In this document: piece after piece, positions 45,472-57,609 of the stretch
Layout: each line of letters starts with the position of its first letter
How positions within the stretch are numbered: position 1 is the stretch's first letter
Origin: Mycolicibacterium cosmeticum
GTDB taxonomy: Bacteria; Actinomycetota; Actinomycetes; Mycobacteriales; Mycobacteriaceae
Assembly: GCF_000613185.1 (NCBI RefSeq)
Contig: NZ_CCBB010000001.1
Span: 558,001-622,000 of the forward strand
Reading direction: 5' to 3'
DNA length: 64,000 nt
Translations under genes and position numbers: made by a program
Notes under the pieces: generated by a model
The model's database searches: none
Seen by the model: the letters and a program-made list of their open reading frames with translations, nothing else
What the model was told of the DNA's origin: nothing

Positions 45472-45795
45472 TCACTCGATCCGCAGTTCGCCCATCTCCG
45501 ACCAATCGTCACCGTCGACCTCGACGTTGATGATCCGCGGTGTGCGGGCCAGTAGTGGACGCATGGCCGCGAGTCCGTCGCGGAAATGTTGGGATCGCAC
45601 GTGCTCGATGCCGGACTGCTGATCGCGGAAGGCCTCCACCAGGACGTATTCCGCATCGTCGGCGACGCTGCGCGACCATTCGAACCACAGGTTGCCCGGT
45701 TCGGCTCGGGTCGCGGCGGTGAAATCGGCAGTGGTCGACAGCCATTCGTCCCGCCGCTGCGGCGCCACGTCGAACTTGACCACGATGAAGATCAC
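45472..45795 (-). CDS. Antibiotic biosynthesis monooxygenase (ABM) domain protein
   Basis: A 107-residue single ABM domain (dimeric ferredoxin-like fold; MIFIVVKFDVAPQRRDEWL, AEPGNLWFEWSRSVADDAEYVLVEAFRD, HFRDGLAAM). Such cofactor-free proteins oxidise quinols or act as small-molecule binding proteins. The GTG start overlaps the upstream dehydrogenase stop (GTGA), which places it at the end of the mim operon. Confidence 0.85.
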   Translation of the reverse strand: MIFIVVKFDVAPQRRDEWLSTTADFTAATRAEPGNLWFEWSRSVADDAEYVLVEAFRDQQSGIEHVRSQHFRDGLAAMRPLLARTPRIINVEVDGDDWSEMGELRIE

Positions 45796-46841
45796 CGGTG
45801 TGTTCCTTCCAGGAGTACCTTGAGCGCGCCGGTGTCCCCGGCGCGGGCGAACACGTCATAGGCCGTCTCGAACTCGTCGAGTCCGAAACGGTGAGTGATC
45901 AGCGTCGACGTATCCAGCTGACCGGCCGCGATCAACTCGATCAGAGTCGGTGTCGAGTAGGTATCCACCAGACCGGTGGTCATCGTCAGGTTCCGGCTCC
46001 ACAGCGTCTCCAGATGCAGGGTCACCGAGCTACCGTGCACCCCGATGTTGGCGACGTGTCCACCGGGTCTGACCAGTTCGGTTGCCAGTTCGAAGGTGGC
46101 CGGAATGCCCACCGCCTCCATGGTCACATCGGCGCCCAGTCCCTCGGTCAATTCGGCGATGACCACTGCGGGGTCGTCGATCGCATTGTTGACCACCGTG
46201 TCGGCACCGATCTTGCGCGCCGCATCGAACCTGCTCTCGGCGCGGTCGATCGCGACGATATGCCTGGGGCTGAACAGTTTTGCGGTCAGGATTGCCGCGA
46301 GACCGATCGGCCCGGCACCGACGACGGCGACCACATCGGCGGGCCGGACCCGACCGTTGAGGACGCCCACCTCGTATGCCGTCGGCAGGATGTCGGCCAG
46401 CAGGATCATCTGCTCGTCGCCGACTCCGTCGGGAATCGTGAAGGTGGAGTTGTCCGCGAACGGAACCCGGACGTATTCCGCCTGCGTGCCGTCGATCAGG
46501 TGGCCCAGGATCCACCCGCCGCCGCCCAGGCACTGGCCGAACGCGGCGGCCCGGCAATACCGGCACGACCCGCAGGCGCTGACACACGACACCAGCACCC
46601 GATCACCGACCCGTACCCGCGTCACCGATCGCCCGATGTCGACGACAGTGCCGACCGCCTCGTGGCCCAATATCCGTCCCGGGGTCACCTCGGGCACGTC
46701 ACCCTTGAGGATGTGCAGGTCGGTGCCGCAGATCGTGACCGCATCCACCCGCACCACCGCATCGGTGGGTTCCCGGATCCCGGGGTCCGGCGCGGACTCC
46801 CAGGATGATTGCCCTGAGCCGTGGTACACAAGCGCTTTCAC
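45792..46841 (-). CDS. Zinc-dependent alcohol dehydrogenase
   Basis: A 349-residue MDR alcohol dehydrogenase with catalytic zinc ligands (TICGTDLHILKGD and GHEAVG), structural zinc cysteines (SACGSCRYCRAAAFGQC) and a NAD fold (VVGAGPIGLAAI). It resembles secondary-alcohol dehydrogenases. In the mim operon it would convert 2-propanol or similar products to ketones. It starts 14 bp after the chaperonin stop. Confidence 0.87.
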   Translation of the reverse strand: MKALVYHGSGQSSWESAPDPGIREPTDAVVRVDAVTICGTDLHILKGDVPEVTPGRILGHEAVGTVVDIGRSVTRVRVGDRVLVSCVSACGSCRYCRAAAFGQCLGGGGWILGHLIDGTQAEYVRVPFADNSTFTIPDGVGDEQMILLADILPTAYEVGVLNGRVRPADVVAVVGAGPIGLAAILTAKLFSPRHIVAIDRAESRFDAARKIGADTVVNNAIDDPAVVIAELTEGLGADVTMEAVGIPATFELATELVRPGGHVANIGVHGSSVTLHLETLWSRNLTMTTGLVDTYSTPTLIELIAAGQLDTSTLITHRFGLDEFETAYDVFARAGDTGALKVLLEGTHR

Positions 46842-46855
46842 GTCGGATCCGGCTT

Positions 46856-49559
<2,704 letters not shown>

Positions 49560-49563
<4 letters not shown>

Positions 49564-50297
49564 CGCGGACTCCTGGTTCTGGTATTGGTGAATTGTGTTG
49601 CCGACGTGTCCTTCTCGCCGTAACGGGTGGCCAGCAGACCCCGGCAGAAATGCGCGTTTCCCTCGATCGAGATCCGCACCGACCGCGCGAACCGCAGCCG
49701 CATCGGCGCCTGCTCGGGGCGCAGCGGCCGGCCGTCCTCGTCCACCAGCACCCGGCTGTTGGCACAGGTGCTCAATCCGATGGTGAACCGCCGCCGCAGC
49801 AGCGCCGATTTCTGGTCGCCGTCCGGGAGGTCCCGCAGCGTCAACCGGTGCATGTCCTCGGGTGTGCAGCGGCCGGCGCGGATGGCGCCGACCACGCAGC
49901 GTTCCATGGCCGCCGTGTGGGCCTTGCGCTGGAAGGTCTTCCGCAGCTCGTCGAGGCTCTCGACCGCCTCGGACCCGAACGTGCCGAGGTAGCCCGCATC
50001 GGCGGCCAGTCCGGCATTGATCTTGTCGCTGTCGTGGTGATCGTCGAGCAGCACCCGCACCTCCCCGATGCCCTCGACCAGCCGCAGGGCGTCCACGGCG
50101 TCCGATGCCATCAGATAGGCGAAGTTCGGCGAGCAGAATGCCGTGGGCAGCCGCAGGTGCACGGTGACACCGGTGTCGTCGATCGCCACCGATCTGACGA
50201 AGCCGAGCTCGGTGATCGGTTGGTCCAGTTCCGGATCGAGCACCGTGTCCAGTGCCGCCCACACCAGGGCATCGACCGCGGCCAGCATCGCGGTCAC
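49560..50297 (-). CDS. DUF59/MIP18-type protein with a C-terminal extension
   Basis: 245 residues. The N-terminal third (about 1-90) is a DUF59/PaaD-like domain with LDPELDQPITELGFV and FCSPNFAYLMASDAV. The remaining 150 residues contain Cys-bearing motifs (MERCVVGAIRAGRCTPEDM, GLSTCANSRVLVD, NAHFCRGLL) not found in ordinary DUF59 proteins. DUF59 proteins help deliver Fe-S clusters, so a metallocentre-assembly role for the hydroxylase or reductase is inferred. The GTG overlaps the amidohydrolase stop. Confidence 0.8.
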
Positions 50298-51316
50298 AGC
50301 GGGACCGCCTCGGCGATGGCGGCGGCGCTGTCCTGTTCGCGGAACTGGGCGGGGACGTCCAGGCCGTAGAGGGCGGCGGCGTTCAAGCCGAGGATCTTCT
50401 GTTTCTGCGCCACGGTGATCGACGGATACTCCGACCGCATGTCCTCCGGGATGTCGAAGTCGACGAACGTCTCCACCAGCCACTTGGGGGTCCACAGGGC
50501 GTAATCGCTGCCGAACAGGATCCGGTCCTCGCCCAGCCAGTAGAGCAGCTCCCCGATGATCTGGGCGAAGTAGCGCGGCCGGGTGTGGATGAACGGGAGC
50601 GCGACGGCCAGCCCGCCGTAGACGTTCGATTCCTGGGTCGCGATCCAGCAGAAGTCCTCCAACCGGGGCAGTCCGACATGCTCGACGATGAAGTTGAGCT
50701 CGAGATAGTCGGTGGCCACCTTGTCGACATCCGCGACGTCGAAGGAATCCCGGTCCAAGGGCCGGATCGTCGGACCCTTGTGTACGTGGATGTTTCGGAT
50801 ACCGAGCGCGATGCACTCTTCGAGGTAGCGCCGCGACCAGGGATCGTCGAGCTTGTAGCCGCGGGAATCGCCGTGCCATTCCGCCGTGTAGAGCTTGACG
50901 CCCTGCAGGCCCATGCGCTCGGCATCGCGACGCAGCTGCTCCAGGCCCGCCTCACCGTGCCGTGGGTCGTAGGCGTGGTTGTAGGTCAGCTTGTCGGGGT
51001 GGCGGCGGGCCAGGCCGAACGCCTCCTCGGTCTGGCCGAATCCGTTGACGTAGAAGTCGCTGAGCAGGGTGGCCTGGAAGATGGCGTGGTCCACGTAGCC
51101 GTCGACGAACAGGTCGCGCATCAACCGTTCACCGCCGTAATAGGTGTAGGTGTCGTAGTCCCACAGCGCGTCCGCCGGTGACAGGTTGCGGTGGTAGTCG
51201 TAGAAGCAGTCGATGAACTGCTTTCCGTGCACGTTCTTGTGGTTCGACGCGCGGCCGTCCCAGATGTGGACGTGCCCGTCGACGATGAAGTAGGAGTTGC
51301 CGTCCTTGGTGTACAT
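50294..51316 (-). CDS. Amidohydrolase-2 family (ACMSD-like) metal hydrolase
   Basis: A 340-residue TIM-barrel metal enzyme with DGHVHIW (HxH), IHVHKGP, EHVGLPR and the C-terminal FGSDYALW aspartate. Relatives are decarboxylases or hydrolases of aromatic and dicarboxylic acids. The orthologue is a constant partner of mim/prm clusters. Its role may be assembly or side-product removal, as no reaction is proven. It lies 21 bp after mimD. Confidence 0.83.
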   Translation of the reverse strand: MYTKDGNSYFIVDGHVHIWDGRASNHKNVHGKQFIDCFYDYHRNLSPADALWDYDTYTYYGGERLMRDLFVDGYVDHAIFQATLLSDFYVNGFGQTEEAFGLARRHPDKLTYNHAYDPRHGEAGLEQLRRDAERMGLQGVKLYTAEWHGDSRGYKLDDPWSRRYLEECIALGIRNIHVHKGPTIRPLDRDSFDVADVDKVATDYLELNFIVEHVGLPRLEDFCWIATQESNVYGGLAVALPFIHTRPRYFAQIIGELLYWLGEDRILFGSDYALWTPKWLVETFVDFDIPEDMRSEYPSITVAQKQKILGLNAAALYGLDVPAQFREQDSAAAIAEAVPL

Positions 51317-51337
51317 CGAGGCTCCTTGGTGGTGGGG

Positions 51338-51679
51338 TTATTTCGCGGTGAGGTCGAAGCCGATGTACTCGGCGGCGTCTTCTGGGCTGGCGAACAGCAG
51401 CGTCTTGTCGTCCAGGTGCACCATGCGCCCGTAATGGGTGGAGCTGATCTCTTCGAAGATCGAGCCGTCGAACTCCTCACCGAGGGCATCGGTGAGCTCC
51501 GCATAGTCGAAGTCGAGCAACCGTTCGCCGTCGACCCGGATCATGGAGGGATACTCGGTGAGCTCCACCCCCTCCTTGGCGCCCATCACGTCGGCGACGA
51601 CCCGGCCGATCGGCGTATTCATCAGTGTCACACCGCATTTGTTGGAGAACTCGGTGGCCGATCCGAACTGCATGCTCAC
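51338..51679 (-). CDS. mimD: Propane monooxygenase coupling/effector protein
   Basis: A 113-residue MmoB/DmpM-family effector ([43 protein letters not shown]) without cofactor. It binds the hydroxylase and tunes access of oxygen and substrate at the diiron site. The GTG start overlaps the mimC stop (GTGA). Confidence 0.92.
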   Translation of the reverse strand: MSMQFGSATEFSNKCGVTLMNTPIGRVVADVMGAKEGVELTEYPSMIRVDGERLLDFDYAELTDALGEEFDGSIFEEISSTHYGRMVHLDDKTLLFASPEDAAEYIGFDLTAK

Positions 51680-52791
51680 TTGACCAACTCCTCAGGGGTA
51701 TCGAGCTCGATTGCCTCGAGCAGGGATGTGAACTTCTCCTCGGCGGCGCCGAGGCTGGCCGCGAACGTGATCGTCTTTTCGGCCGGCTGCGACCACAGCG
51801 GCTGCAGCGCACGGGCGGCCGCCAGGCAGCGCGGCACCCACGTGGACAGCCAGGACGAGAACAGCTTCTTGTTGGACTCGCCGTACTCCTCGTCACGGAC
51901 CAGTAACCGGAAGAGGTTTCGGGTGTAGGCCAGGTCGCGGTCGTAGTCGTGCTCACCGGTACCGACGATGGTGGGGGTGATGTAGTCGCCGTTGCGCGCG
52001 GCGATCTGCATCACCAGTTCACTGCGGAACAGCGAGCCGACGAGCTGTTCGAACACGATGTTGGTGGCGAACAGCAGTTCGCACCAGTCCGCGACGGCGG
52101 TCAGCCGCTCGACCACCTCGCGGGTGGGCTGCCATTCGGAGGCGGACTGCCAGACCTGTCGGTGCGCCTGGCCGTCGAAACCCGGTGCCTCTTCGGACAA
52201 GTCGAGATTGAACAGCGCCAGATCCTGCGCGAAGCGCATCTTGTGGGCGGCGTTGACCGCCACCGCGGTGTTGATCATGTTGGTCGGGGCCGACCGTTGG
52301 ATGGAGGTGAAGACGTGCAGTGCCAACCCGTTCTCGGCGTGCATCCAGGCTCCGACGTTGCGCTCCAGGAAGGTCAGCCAGGCACCGTTCCACCCGTCGT
52401 ACACCTTGGCCCGCTTGGCGTTCTTGAGGCACAGTTCCACCTGCTTGACCACCGCGGTGTTGTTCCGGTAGATGGTCTGGTCCCATTCCTCGTTGGGGTC
52501 CAGGAACGCATGCCAGTTGGCGGATTTGGCGACGGTCCAATCCTGCGGGTAACCGCCGGGACCGTTGCCGAATCCGTAGATCCACCCCTGGGACAGGTGC
52601 CGTTCCGGGTCGGGCTGGACGTCGACGGTGACGTCCTCGTACATCGTGGAGCGCAGTTTGGCGGGCTGATAGTAGGTGAACTTCCGGCTTCGCGAACTGG
52701 GGAACTCCAGTGCCCCCGCCTCCGAGTCGGTGAACTCGATCTTGGGGAAGCTGCGTTGCTTCGTCGTGGTGGGCGTGGGGGCTGTGGACAT
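51676..52791 (-). CDS. mimC: Propane monooxygenase hydroxylase small (beta) subunit
   Basis: A 371-residue beta subunit of a soluble diiron monooxygenase. It has the hydroxylase fold without the iron ligands ([36 protein letters not shown] near the start, [21 protein letters not shown] later). It supports the alpha subunit in the alpha-beta-gamma-type hydroxylase. It starts 30 bp after mimB. Confidence 0.92.
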   Translation of the reverse strand: MSTAPTPTTTKQRSFPKIEFTDSEAGALEFPSSRSRKFTYYQPAKLRSTMYEDVTVDVQPDPERHLSQGWIYGFGNGPGGYPQDWTVAKSANWHAFLDPNEEWDQTIYRNNTAVVKQVELCLKNAKRAKVYDGWNGAWLTFLERNVGAWMHAENGLALHVFTSIQRSAPTNMINTAVAVNAAHKMRFAQDLALFNLDLSEEAPGFDGQAHRQVWQSASEWQPTREVVERLTAVADWCELLFATNIVFEQLVGSLFRSELVMQIAARNGDYITPTIVGTGEHDYDRDLAYTRNLFRLLVRDEEYGESNKKLFSSWLSTWVPRCLAAARALQPLWSQPAEKTITFAASLGAAEEKFTSLLEAIELDTPEELVK

Positions 52792-52821
52792 GGTTTTCTC
52801 TCTCTGTGGGGCTGCAACCGG

Positions 52822-53865
52822 TCAGTCGAAGATCGGGCTGGTGAACTTGTCGTAGAACACCTGGTCTTTGGGCACGGCGTGGGTGTCGAGCAACTCGAGG
52901 GCGGCATCGACCATCGGAGGCGGCCCGCACAGATAGATCTCCGATCGGGCGATATCGCCTTCGTGCCGGGCGACGACGTCGGTGACGTTGCCGTGTTCGA
53001 CGGTCACCGTGTCGGGGAGCGCACCGGCCATCGACTCGGACAGGCAGGCGGTGAAGGTGAAATCCACCAAACCCGCCCCTACCTCGGCGATTTCGTCGAG
53101 GTAGAAGAGGTCGGCCGCGGTCCGGGCGCCGTAGTAGAACCGCACGGCGCGCGGGCTCGCGGTCTCACTCATGTGCCGCAGCAGGGCCAGCACCGGCGCC
53201 ATCCCGGCGCCGCCGGCGATGCAGATGACCGGCAGGATGTGACCGTCCTTGAGTGTGGAGGTCCCGTACGGCCCGGTGATGGTCAGTTCGTCACCGACGC
53301 TGATCCCGTCGTCCAGCAATCCGGAGAACTTGCCGCCGGGGTACTTCTTGATCAGGAACTCCACCTGTCCCGGCGTGGCCGCGGTGCTCGCCATGGAGAA
53401 GGACCGGTGTTCATCGGTGCCCGGGATGTGGATGTCGGCGTACTGGCCGGCTCGGAACTCGAAGGTGGCCGGTTCGACGGCCAACAGCCGCAGCGACACG
53501 ATGTCGCGGGTCACCGGCTCGATCGCGGTGACGTGCGTGCGGACATCCTGGATCGGCACACCGCCCAGGAGCTCGTCCTCGTCGAAGTTCAGCAATTCGA
53601 TCGTGCAATCGCTGAAGGCGTGCGACCGGCACAGCAGCACATAGCCCTCTTCGACCTCGGCGTCGTTGCAGGCGAACGTCGAATAGTTGTCCATCTGGAC
53701 ATCGCCGTCGAGCAGATAGGACTTGCAGGCCGAGCAGCGGCCCTCGCGGCAGCCGTGCATCAGGTGAATGCCCTGCCGAAACGCGGCGTCCAGGATGTTC
53801 TCGTCCTCGGCGACATCCATCTCGATGTCCACCGGTTCGAAACTGATGCGATGGGTGTCAGCCAC
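52822..53865 (-). CDS. mimB: Propane monooxygenase reductase
   Basis: A 347-residue electron donor. An N-terminal plant-type [2Fe-2S] domain has ligands C39, C44, C47 and C79. An FAD domain (RAGQYADIHIPG, then RSFSMAST) and an NAD domain (CIAGGAGMAPVLALL) follow. It transfers electrons from NADH to the diiron hydroxylase. A 91-bp gap with a strong stem-loop separates it from mimA. Confidence 0.93.
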   Translation of the reverse strand: MADTHRISFEPVDIEMDVAEDENILDAAFRQGIHLMHGCREGRCSACKSYLLDGDVQMDNYSTFACNDAEVEEGYVLLCRSHAFSDCTIELLNFDEDELLGGVPIQDVRTHVTAIEPVTRDIVSLRLLAVEPATFEFRAGQYADIHIPGTDEHRSFSMASTAATPGQVEFLIKKYPGGKFSGLLDDGISVGDELTITGPYGTSTLKDGHILPVICIAGGAGMAPVLALLRHMSETASPRAVRFYYGARTAADLFYLDEIAEVGAGLVDFTFTACLSESMAGALPDTVTVEHGNVTDVVARHEGDIARSEIYLCGPPPMVDAALELLDTHAVPKDQVFYDKFTSPIFD

Positions 53866-53902
53866 CGTGCCTCCTCACAGGCGTTGGCGTTCTCGGGTGG
53901 GA

Positions 53903-53945
53903 TCCGGTGGGCGGCGCAGGACCAGGCGGAGCGCCACCCACCGGA
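53903..53945 (-). promoter_or_regulatory. Stem-loop between mimA and mimB
   Basis: Arms at 53903-53916 and 53932-53945 pair over 14 bp (all Watson-Crick except one G-U in the mim RNA) around a 15-nt loop. No U-run follows, so it is better seen as a processing or stabilising element, or a partial attenuator, letting mimA be made in excess over mimB. Confidence 0.72.
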
Positions 53946-53956
53946 GTACGGGGTGA

Positions 53957-55585
53957 TCAGGCGGTGACAGCACCGGCGCGGTAGGCGGCGATATGCGCCT
54001 GCCGCTCGTCGTCGCTCATCTCGTTGAGCAGCACGTTCGGGCTGTTGAAGGTGTTGCCTCGGACGTCGTCGAGCGTCCACATCTTGCTCGGGTCCAGATC
54101 CAGGTGCGGTTGGCCGATCAAGGTCTTGCCGTCGTCGCGGACGTAACCGAGATCGGAGACGATATCGGCGAGATCCTTGCCGTGGTGCAGGGTCTCCCAT
54201 TCCCGGAACCCGGTGAGCCGGCCCATATTCGGCGTCGGTCGCCCCTCGTACTCACCCCGGAACGCCACCGCGTCGGTCCAGTGGCAGGTTTCCGAGCAGT
54301 AGGTCCGCCATTGGCCGTCCACCTTGTCGACGACCATGTCCTCCCGGATCAGTGCCGGCACCATGCACGTCCAGCAGCGGTGCGGGTACTGGTAGCCGAC
54401 CTCTTCGAAGGCGATGGGCTTGTTCCGGCCCGGGTAGGCCAGCCGGTTGTACGCCTCCCACCAGCGGCCGAACTTGGCGTACCAGCCGGGGTACTTCTCC
54501 TCGAACCACTCGAAGTCGGTGTCGGTCATGGTGTCGATGCGCCAGTAGTTGACCGGCCAGCCGGTGGCGAAGAACCGGGCCACCTCGTGCACGTAGTGCT
54601 TGTCGACGATGCGCTTCCACGATTCCTCGACCAGGTCGTGCGGGATGGACAGGCCGTACTTCTCCAGCGGCAGCAGGTAACTGCGGTAGTAGTCGTCGTA
54701 GATCCAGCGCCGCCACATCTCGGCGTAGCTCTCCCGGTCCTTGCGCCGGTCCTTGGTGCCGTACTCGATGAAGGTGCCGATCGCAGCGTCCACCACGCAA
54801 TGGTTGTTCCACCACGCGTAACGCAGATCGCGTTCCAGCAGCGGGCGGTTGCGCTCGTCGGCCAGCGCCATCAGCAGGATCGAGTATCCGTTGGAGATGT
54901 GCCGCGACTCGTCGGACTGCACGGAGTGGAAGACGGTGGGCAGCAGATAGTCGCCGTTGGCCGCGGCCTCGTCCGGCATGGCGACGAAAAGGGTGTTGGT
55001 GAAGGCGGTTTCGGCGACCACCGTCAGGTAGATGTTGGCGGCCGTGATGGCATCGCCGGTGATGAAGCCCTCGCCGAACTGGCGCCCGATGGTGCCGGCG
55101 TAGTTGTTGGCGAACGCCTTCTCGGTGATGTCGAAGCCGGCGGGGTCGATGTAGTTGTTCATGTACAGCTTTTTGAGGTTCATCTGGATGGTGGAGTGCC
55201 GAACCTCGTCGATCATCTGTACGGCCAGGCCGTTGTGGATCTCCGGATTGGGCACCGCGTCGATGGCCATCGGCATCGCGCGGGCCGCGGAGATCTCCGG
55301 GAACGGGATGATCGACAGGAACAACTTCTGCCATTCCAGCCAGCGCTGCTGAACCTGCCGGAACATGTTGCCGCGGATGGCACCGTCCATGGCGCCGTAC
55401 ACGCGGTTGTCCTTCTCCTCTTCCATCGGGAAGTAGGACCGCATGATCTGCTTGAGGGGGTCCTTCTTGGGAGCTTTCTCGAAGGTGTAGTCCGTGCCGA
55501 ATCGGGTGGCCGGTGTGGCGAACGTCGGTTCCCACGAGAGCTCGGTGATCTTTGCATGGGCCTTGGTCAGGCTTTGCCTACTCAA
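53957..55585 (-). CDS. mimA: Propane/phenol monooxygenase hydroxylase large (alpha) subunit
   Basis: A 542-residue soluble diiron monooxygenase. The iron ligands are E97, E127, H130, E192, E226 and H229, with the same spacing as in MmoX. An AGGAGG site 6 nt upstream marks a rare TTG start; the frame extends upstream without similarity. Sequence is near that of M. smegmatis MimA (propane, phenol and acetone oxidation) and related prm systems. First gene of the operon, facing mimR. Confidence 0.95.
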   Translation of the reverse strand: MSRQSLTKAHAKITELSWEPTFATPATRFGTDYTFEKAPKKDPLKQIMRSYFPMEEEKDNRVYGAMDGAIRGNMFRQVQQRWLEWQKLFLSIIPFPEISAARAMPMAIDAVPNPEIHNGLAVQMIDEVRHSTIQMNLKKLYMNNYIDPAGFDITEKAFANNYAGTIGRQFGEGFITGDAITAANIYLTVVAETAFTNTLFVAMPDEAAANGDYLLPTVFHSVQSDESRHISNGYSILLMALADERNRPLLERDLRYAWWNNHCVVDAAIGTFIEYGTKDRRKDRESYAEMWRRWIYDDYYRSYLLPLEKYGLSIPHDLVEESWKRIVDKHYVHEVARFFATGWPVNYWRIDTMTDTDFEWFEEKYPGWYAKFGRWWEAYNRLAYPGRNKPIAFEEVGYQYPHRCWTCMVPALIREDMVVDKVDGQWRTYCSETCHWTDAVAFRGEYEGRPTPNMGRLTGFREWETLHHGKDLADIVSDLGYVRDDGKTLIGQPHLDLDPSKMWTLDDVRGNTFNSPNVLLNEMSDDERQAHIAAYRAGAVTA

Positions 55586-55667
55586 AGTGCGCCTCCTGTG
55601 TGCGGGCCACCGCTGGGCTGCGGTGGTGATGCACACAGATGCAACCCCGGGACAACGCCCATAGCCG

Positions 55668-55680
55668 TCTCACTATGAGA
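55668..55680. promoter_or_regulatory. MimR-site candidate 1 (TCTCA-CTA-TGAGA)
   Basis: A 13-bp perfect dyad with 5-bp arms around a 3-bp centre, between mimA and mimR, 82-95 nt upstream of the mimA start. The same core occurs again 46 bp away. An adjoining TGTG-GGT-CACA dyad lies at 55681-55691. Activator binding is inferred. Confidence 0.65.
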
Positions 55681-55710
55681 TGTGGGTCACACTGACGGCG
55701 CACGGTCAGG

Positions 55711-55729
55711 GCGTCTCATTTTGAGACGC
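55711..55729. promoter_or_regulatory. MimR-site candidate 2 (GCGTCTCA-TTT-TGAGACGC)
   Basis: A perfect dyad with 8-bp arms around TTT, 60 nt upstream of mimR and 125 nt upstream of mimA. The shared TCTCA-N3-TGAGA core with site 1 points to one dimeric regulator, most simply the Fis-type helix-turn-helix of MimR. Confidence 0.7.
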
Positions 55730-55789
55730 GCGTCACAGCGCCGGGGTCTATTCTCCTAGGGCACCCACTTCGACGTCGAGGTACCGCAG

Positions 55790-57547
55790 ATGGCCGACAA
55801 CATCGGCACCGCCGGTGATTTGCGCCGGGCCCGGGAGGAGTTCCTGGCCGGCGGCGCCGCCCACACCGGCCTGGTCACACCCGATGTGCTGAGTTCGTGG
55901 CGCCGATCGCAAGCACTGGACGTGCATCCCGACCGGGTGGAGTTGCCCTTCGTGCGGGAGCCGGATCCCGAGACACCGTTGCTGGCGGCGGCCACGCCGG
56001 TGCTGCGACGAGTCGCCAGCGATCTGGCCGCCCAGGCGGTGAGCGTGATCCTCACCTCGGCCGACGGTGTGGTGCTCGACCGGGTGGTGTCCGACCCGGC
56101 GATACTGCGCGCGCTCGACGAGGTCCGGCTGGTACGCGGCTACAGCTACGCCGAGGAGTTCGCGGGCACCAATGGCATCGGCACCACGCTGGAAACCGGC
56201 ACACCCACCTTCATCCGCGGCAGTGAGCACTACGTCGAAACGCTGGACCAGTTGGCCTGCGCCGGGTCGCCCATCCGCGATCCGGTGACCGGACGGGTGC
56301 TGGGTGTCGTCGACCTGACCTGCTGGGCCCGCCAGTCCGACCCGCTGTTGTTCGTCCTGGCCAAGAGTGCCGGCAGCCAGATCGAGGACCGGCTGACCGC
56401 GTTACGCAACGAGAGCGAAACCGCACTCTTGGAGGCGTATCTCAAGCACACCCGCCGGTATCCCGGTGGCGTGCTGGCCATCGGCGGCGACGTCGTGCTG
56501 ATGAACCCCTATCTGCGCCGGACGCTCGACGCCGGCGACCAGAGCACGCTGCTCGACCATGCCGCCGAGATGGCACACGGTGGCGATCAGTCGACGGCCA
56601 TCATCGCACTGCCGACCGGCGTCAGCGTGAAAATGACTGTTGCGGAGACGATCACGGCGCGCAATGCACAGCGCAGCGCGGTGTTCCACGTTCACTTGAA
56701 CAACCACTTCGCGATTGCCGGGCGGGGTTCCGCGGAGGCGATCCCCCGTCTCGCCGGGCGCAGCAGCTCGTGGCTGCGCAGTTGTCAGCAGGTCGACCGC
56801 TGTTGCCGCGACCGGGATTGGGTGGTGATCGAAGGCGAGCGCGGCTCCGGACGGGCACGGCTCGGTCAGGCGGTCGCCCAGCATGTCAATCCGTCACGCA
56901 CGGTGCGGGTGTTGCGCGCCGAGGACTTCCCCACCACCGACGATGTCATCGCCGAGGTGGAAGCCGAGACCGACGGCGACGATTTCGCGGTGATCATCGC
57001 CAATGTCGATGCGCTGCCCGATGATTCGCTGGACCCGCTGGCGGCGGTGCTGCAGACCCGCGCGGGCCGGGGTTGGCTGGCCGCGACCATGGGCACCGAA
57101 CAGCGCTCCCCGATGGTGGACGCGCTGCTGCTGCCGTTCTTCACCCACACGGTCACCGTGCCCGCACTGCGGCACCGGATCGAGGATCTCGAGCAACTCG
57201 TCCCGGCGCTGCTACGGGAACTGACCCGGGGCGCCGACGTGCAGTTGGCGCCCGAGGCCATGCGCCAACTCGCGAAGCTACCGTGGCCCGGCAACGTCGC
57301 CCAGCTGCGCAAGGTTCTTGCCGAGACGGTGGCCCTGCAGCGGTCCGGCACCATCGGCATCGACAAGCTGCCCGCGGAGTGCCGCTCGCTGGCCCGGCGC
57401 CGGCTCACCCGGATGGAGGCCCTGGAACGCGACGCCATCGTGCGCAGCCTGCAGGAGAACTGCGGCAGTAAGGCGATCGCCGCCGAGGCGCTCGGGATGT
57501 CGCGCGCCACCATCTACCGGAAGATCAAGGAGTTCGGCATCGCCTGA
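55790..57547 (+). CDS. mimR: MimR-type GAF/Fis transcriptional activator with degenerate AAA+ domain
   Basis: 585 residues of the AcoR type: a GAF sensor (about 70-200), a PAS-like segment (about 215-310), a degenerate AAA+ region (about 330-500) and a Fis helix-turn-helix (about 545-585). Walker A reads GERGSGRA (349-356), with Arg replacing the ATP-binding Lys. No GAFTGA sigma54 loop is present, while WPGNVAQLRKVL is kept. It should therefore act on ordinary promoters. It is divergent from mimA. Confidence 0.9.
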   Translation: MADNIGTAGDLRRAREEFLAGGAAHTGLVTPDVLSSWRRSQALDVHPDRVELPFVREPDPETPLLAAATPVLRRVASDLAAQAVSVILTSADGVVLDRVVSDPAILRALDEVRLVRGYSYAEEFAGTNGIGTTLETGTPTFIRGSEHYVETLDQLACAGSPIRDPVTGRVLGVVDLTCWARQSDPLLFVLAKSAGSQIEDRLTALRNESETALLEAYLKHTRRYPGGVLAIGGDVVLMNPYLRRTLDAGDQSTLLDHAAEMAHGGDQSTAIIALPTGVSVKMTVAETITARNAQRSAVFHVHLNNHFAIAGRGSAEAIPRLAGRSSSWLRSCQQVDRCCRDRDWVVIEGERGSGRARLGQAVAQHVNPSRTVRVLRAEDFPTTDDVIAEVEAETDGDDFAVIIANVDALPDDSLDPLAAVLQTRAGRGWLAATMGTEQRSPMVDALLLPFFTHTVTVPALRHRIEDLEQLVPALLRELTRGADVQLAPEAMRQLAKLPWPGNVAQLRKVLAETVALQRSGTIGIDKLPAECRSLARRRLTRMEALERDAIVRSLQENCGSKAIAAEALGMSRATIYRKIKEFGIA

Positions 57548-57570
57548 CCGGATGACGCGGACCCACCGGA

Positions 57571-57594
57571 GCACACCCCCACCTGGGGGATGCG
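57571..57594 (+). terminator. Candidate hairpin after mimR
   Basis: CCCCC-ACCT-GGGGG at 57576-57589 forms a small GC stem between the mimR stop and the kinase start. No T-run follows, so termination is uncertain and read-through into the kinase gene is possible. Confidence 0.3.
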
Positions 57595-57609
57595 CCCGAG
57601 GTCGTCGAT

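Noticed and set aside
55586..55666. A sigma54-type -24/-12 promoter before mimA, tempting because MimR looks like an enhancer-binding protein
   Set aside because: GG and GC elements are not at the required spacing, actinobacteria lack sigma54, and MimR lacks the GAFTGA loop.
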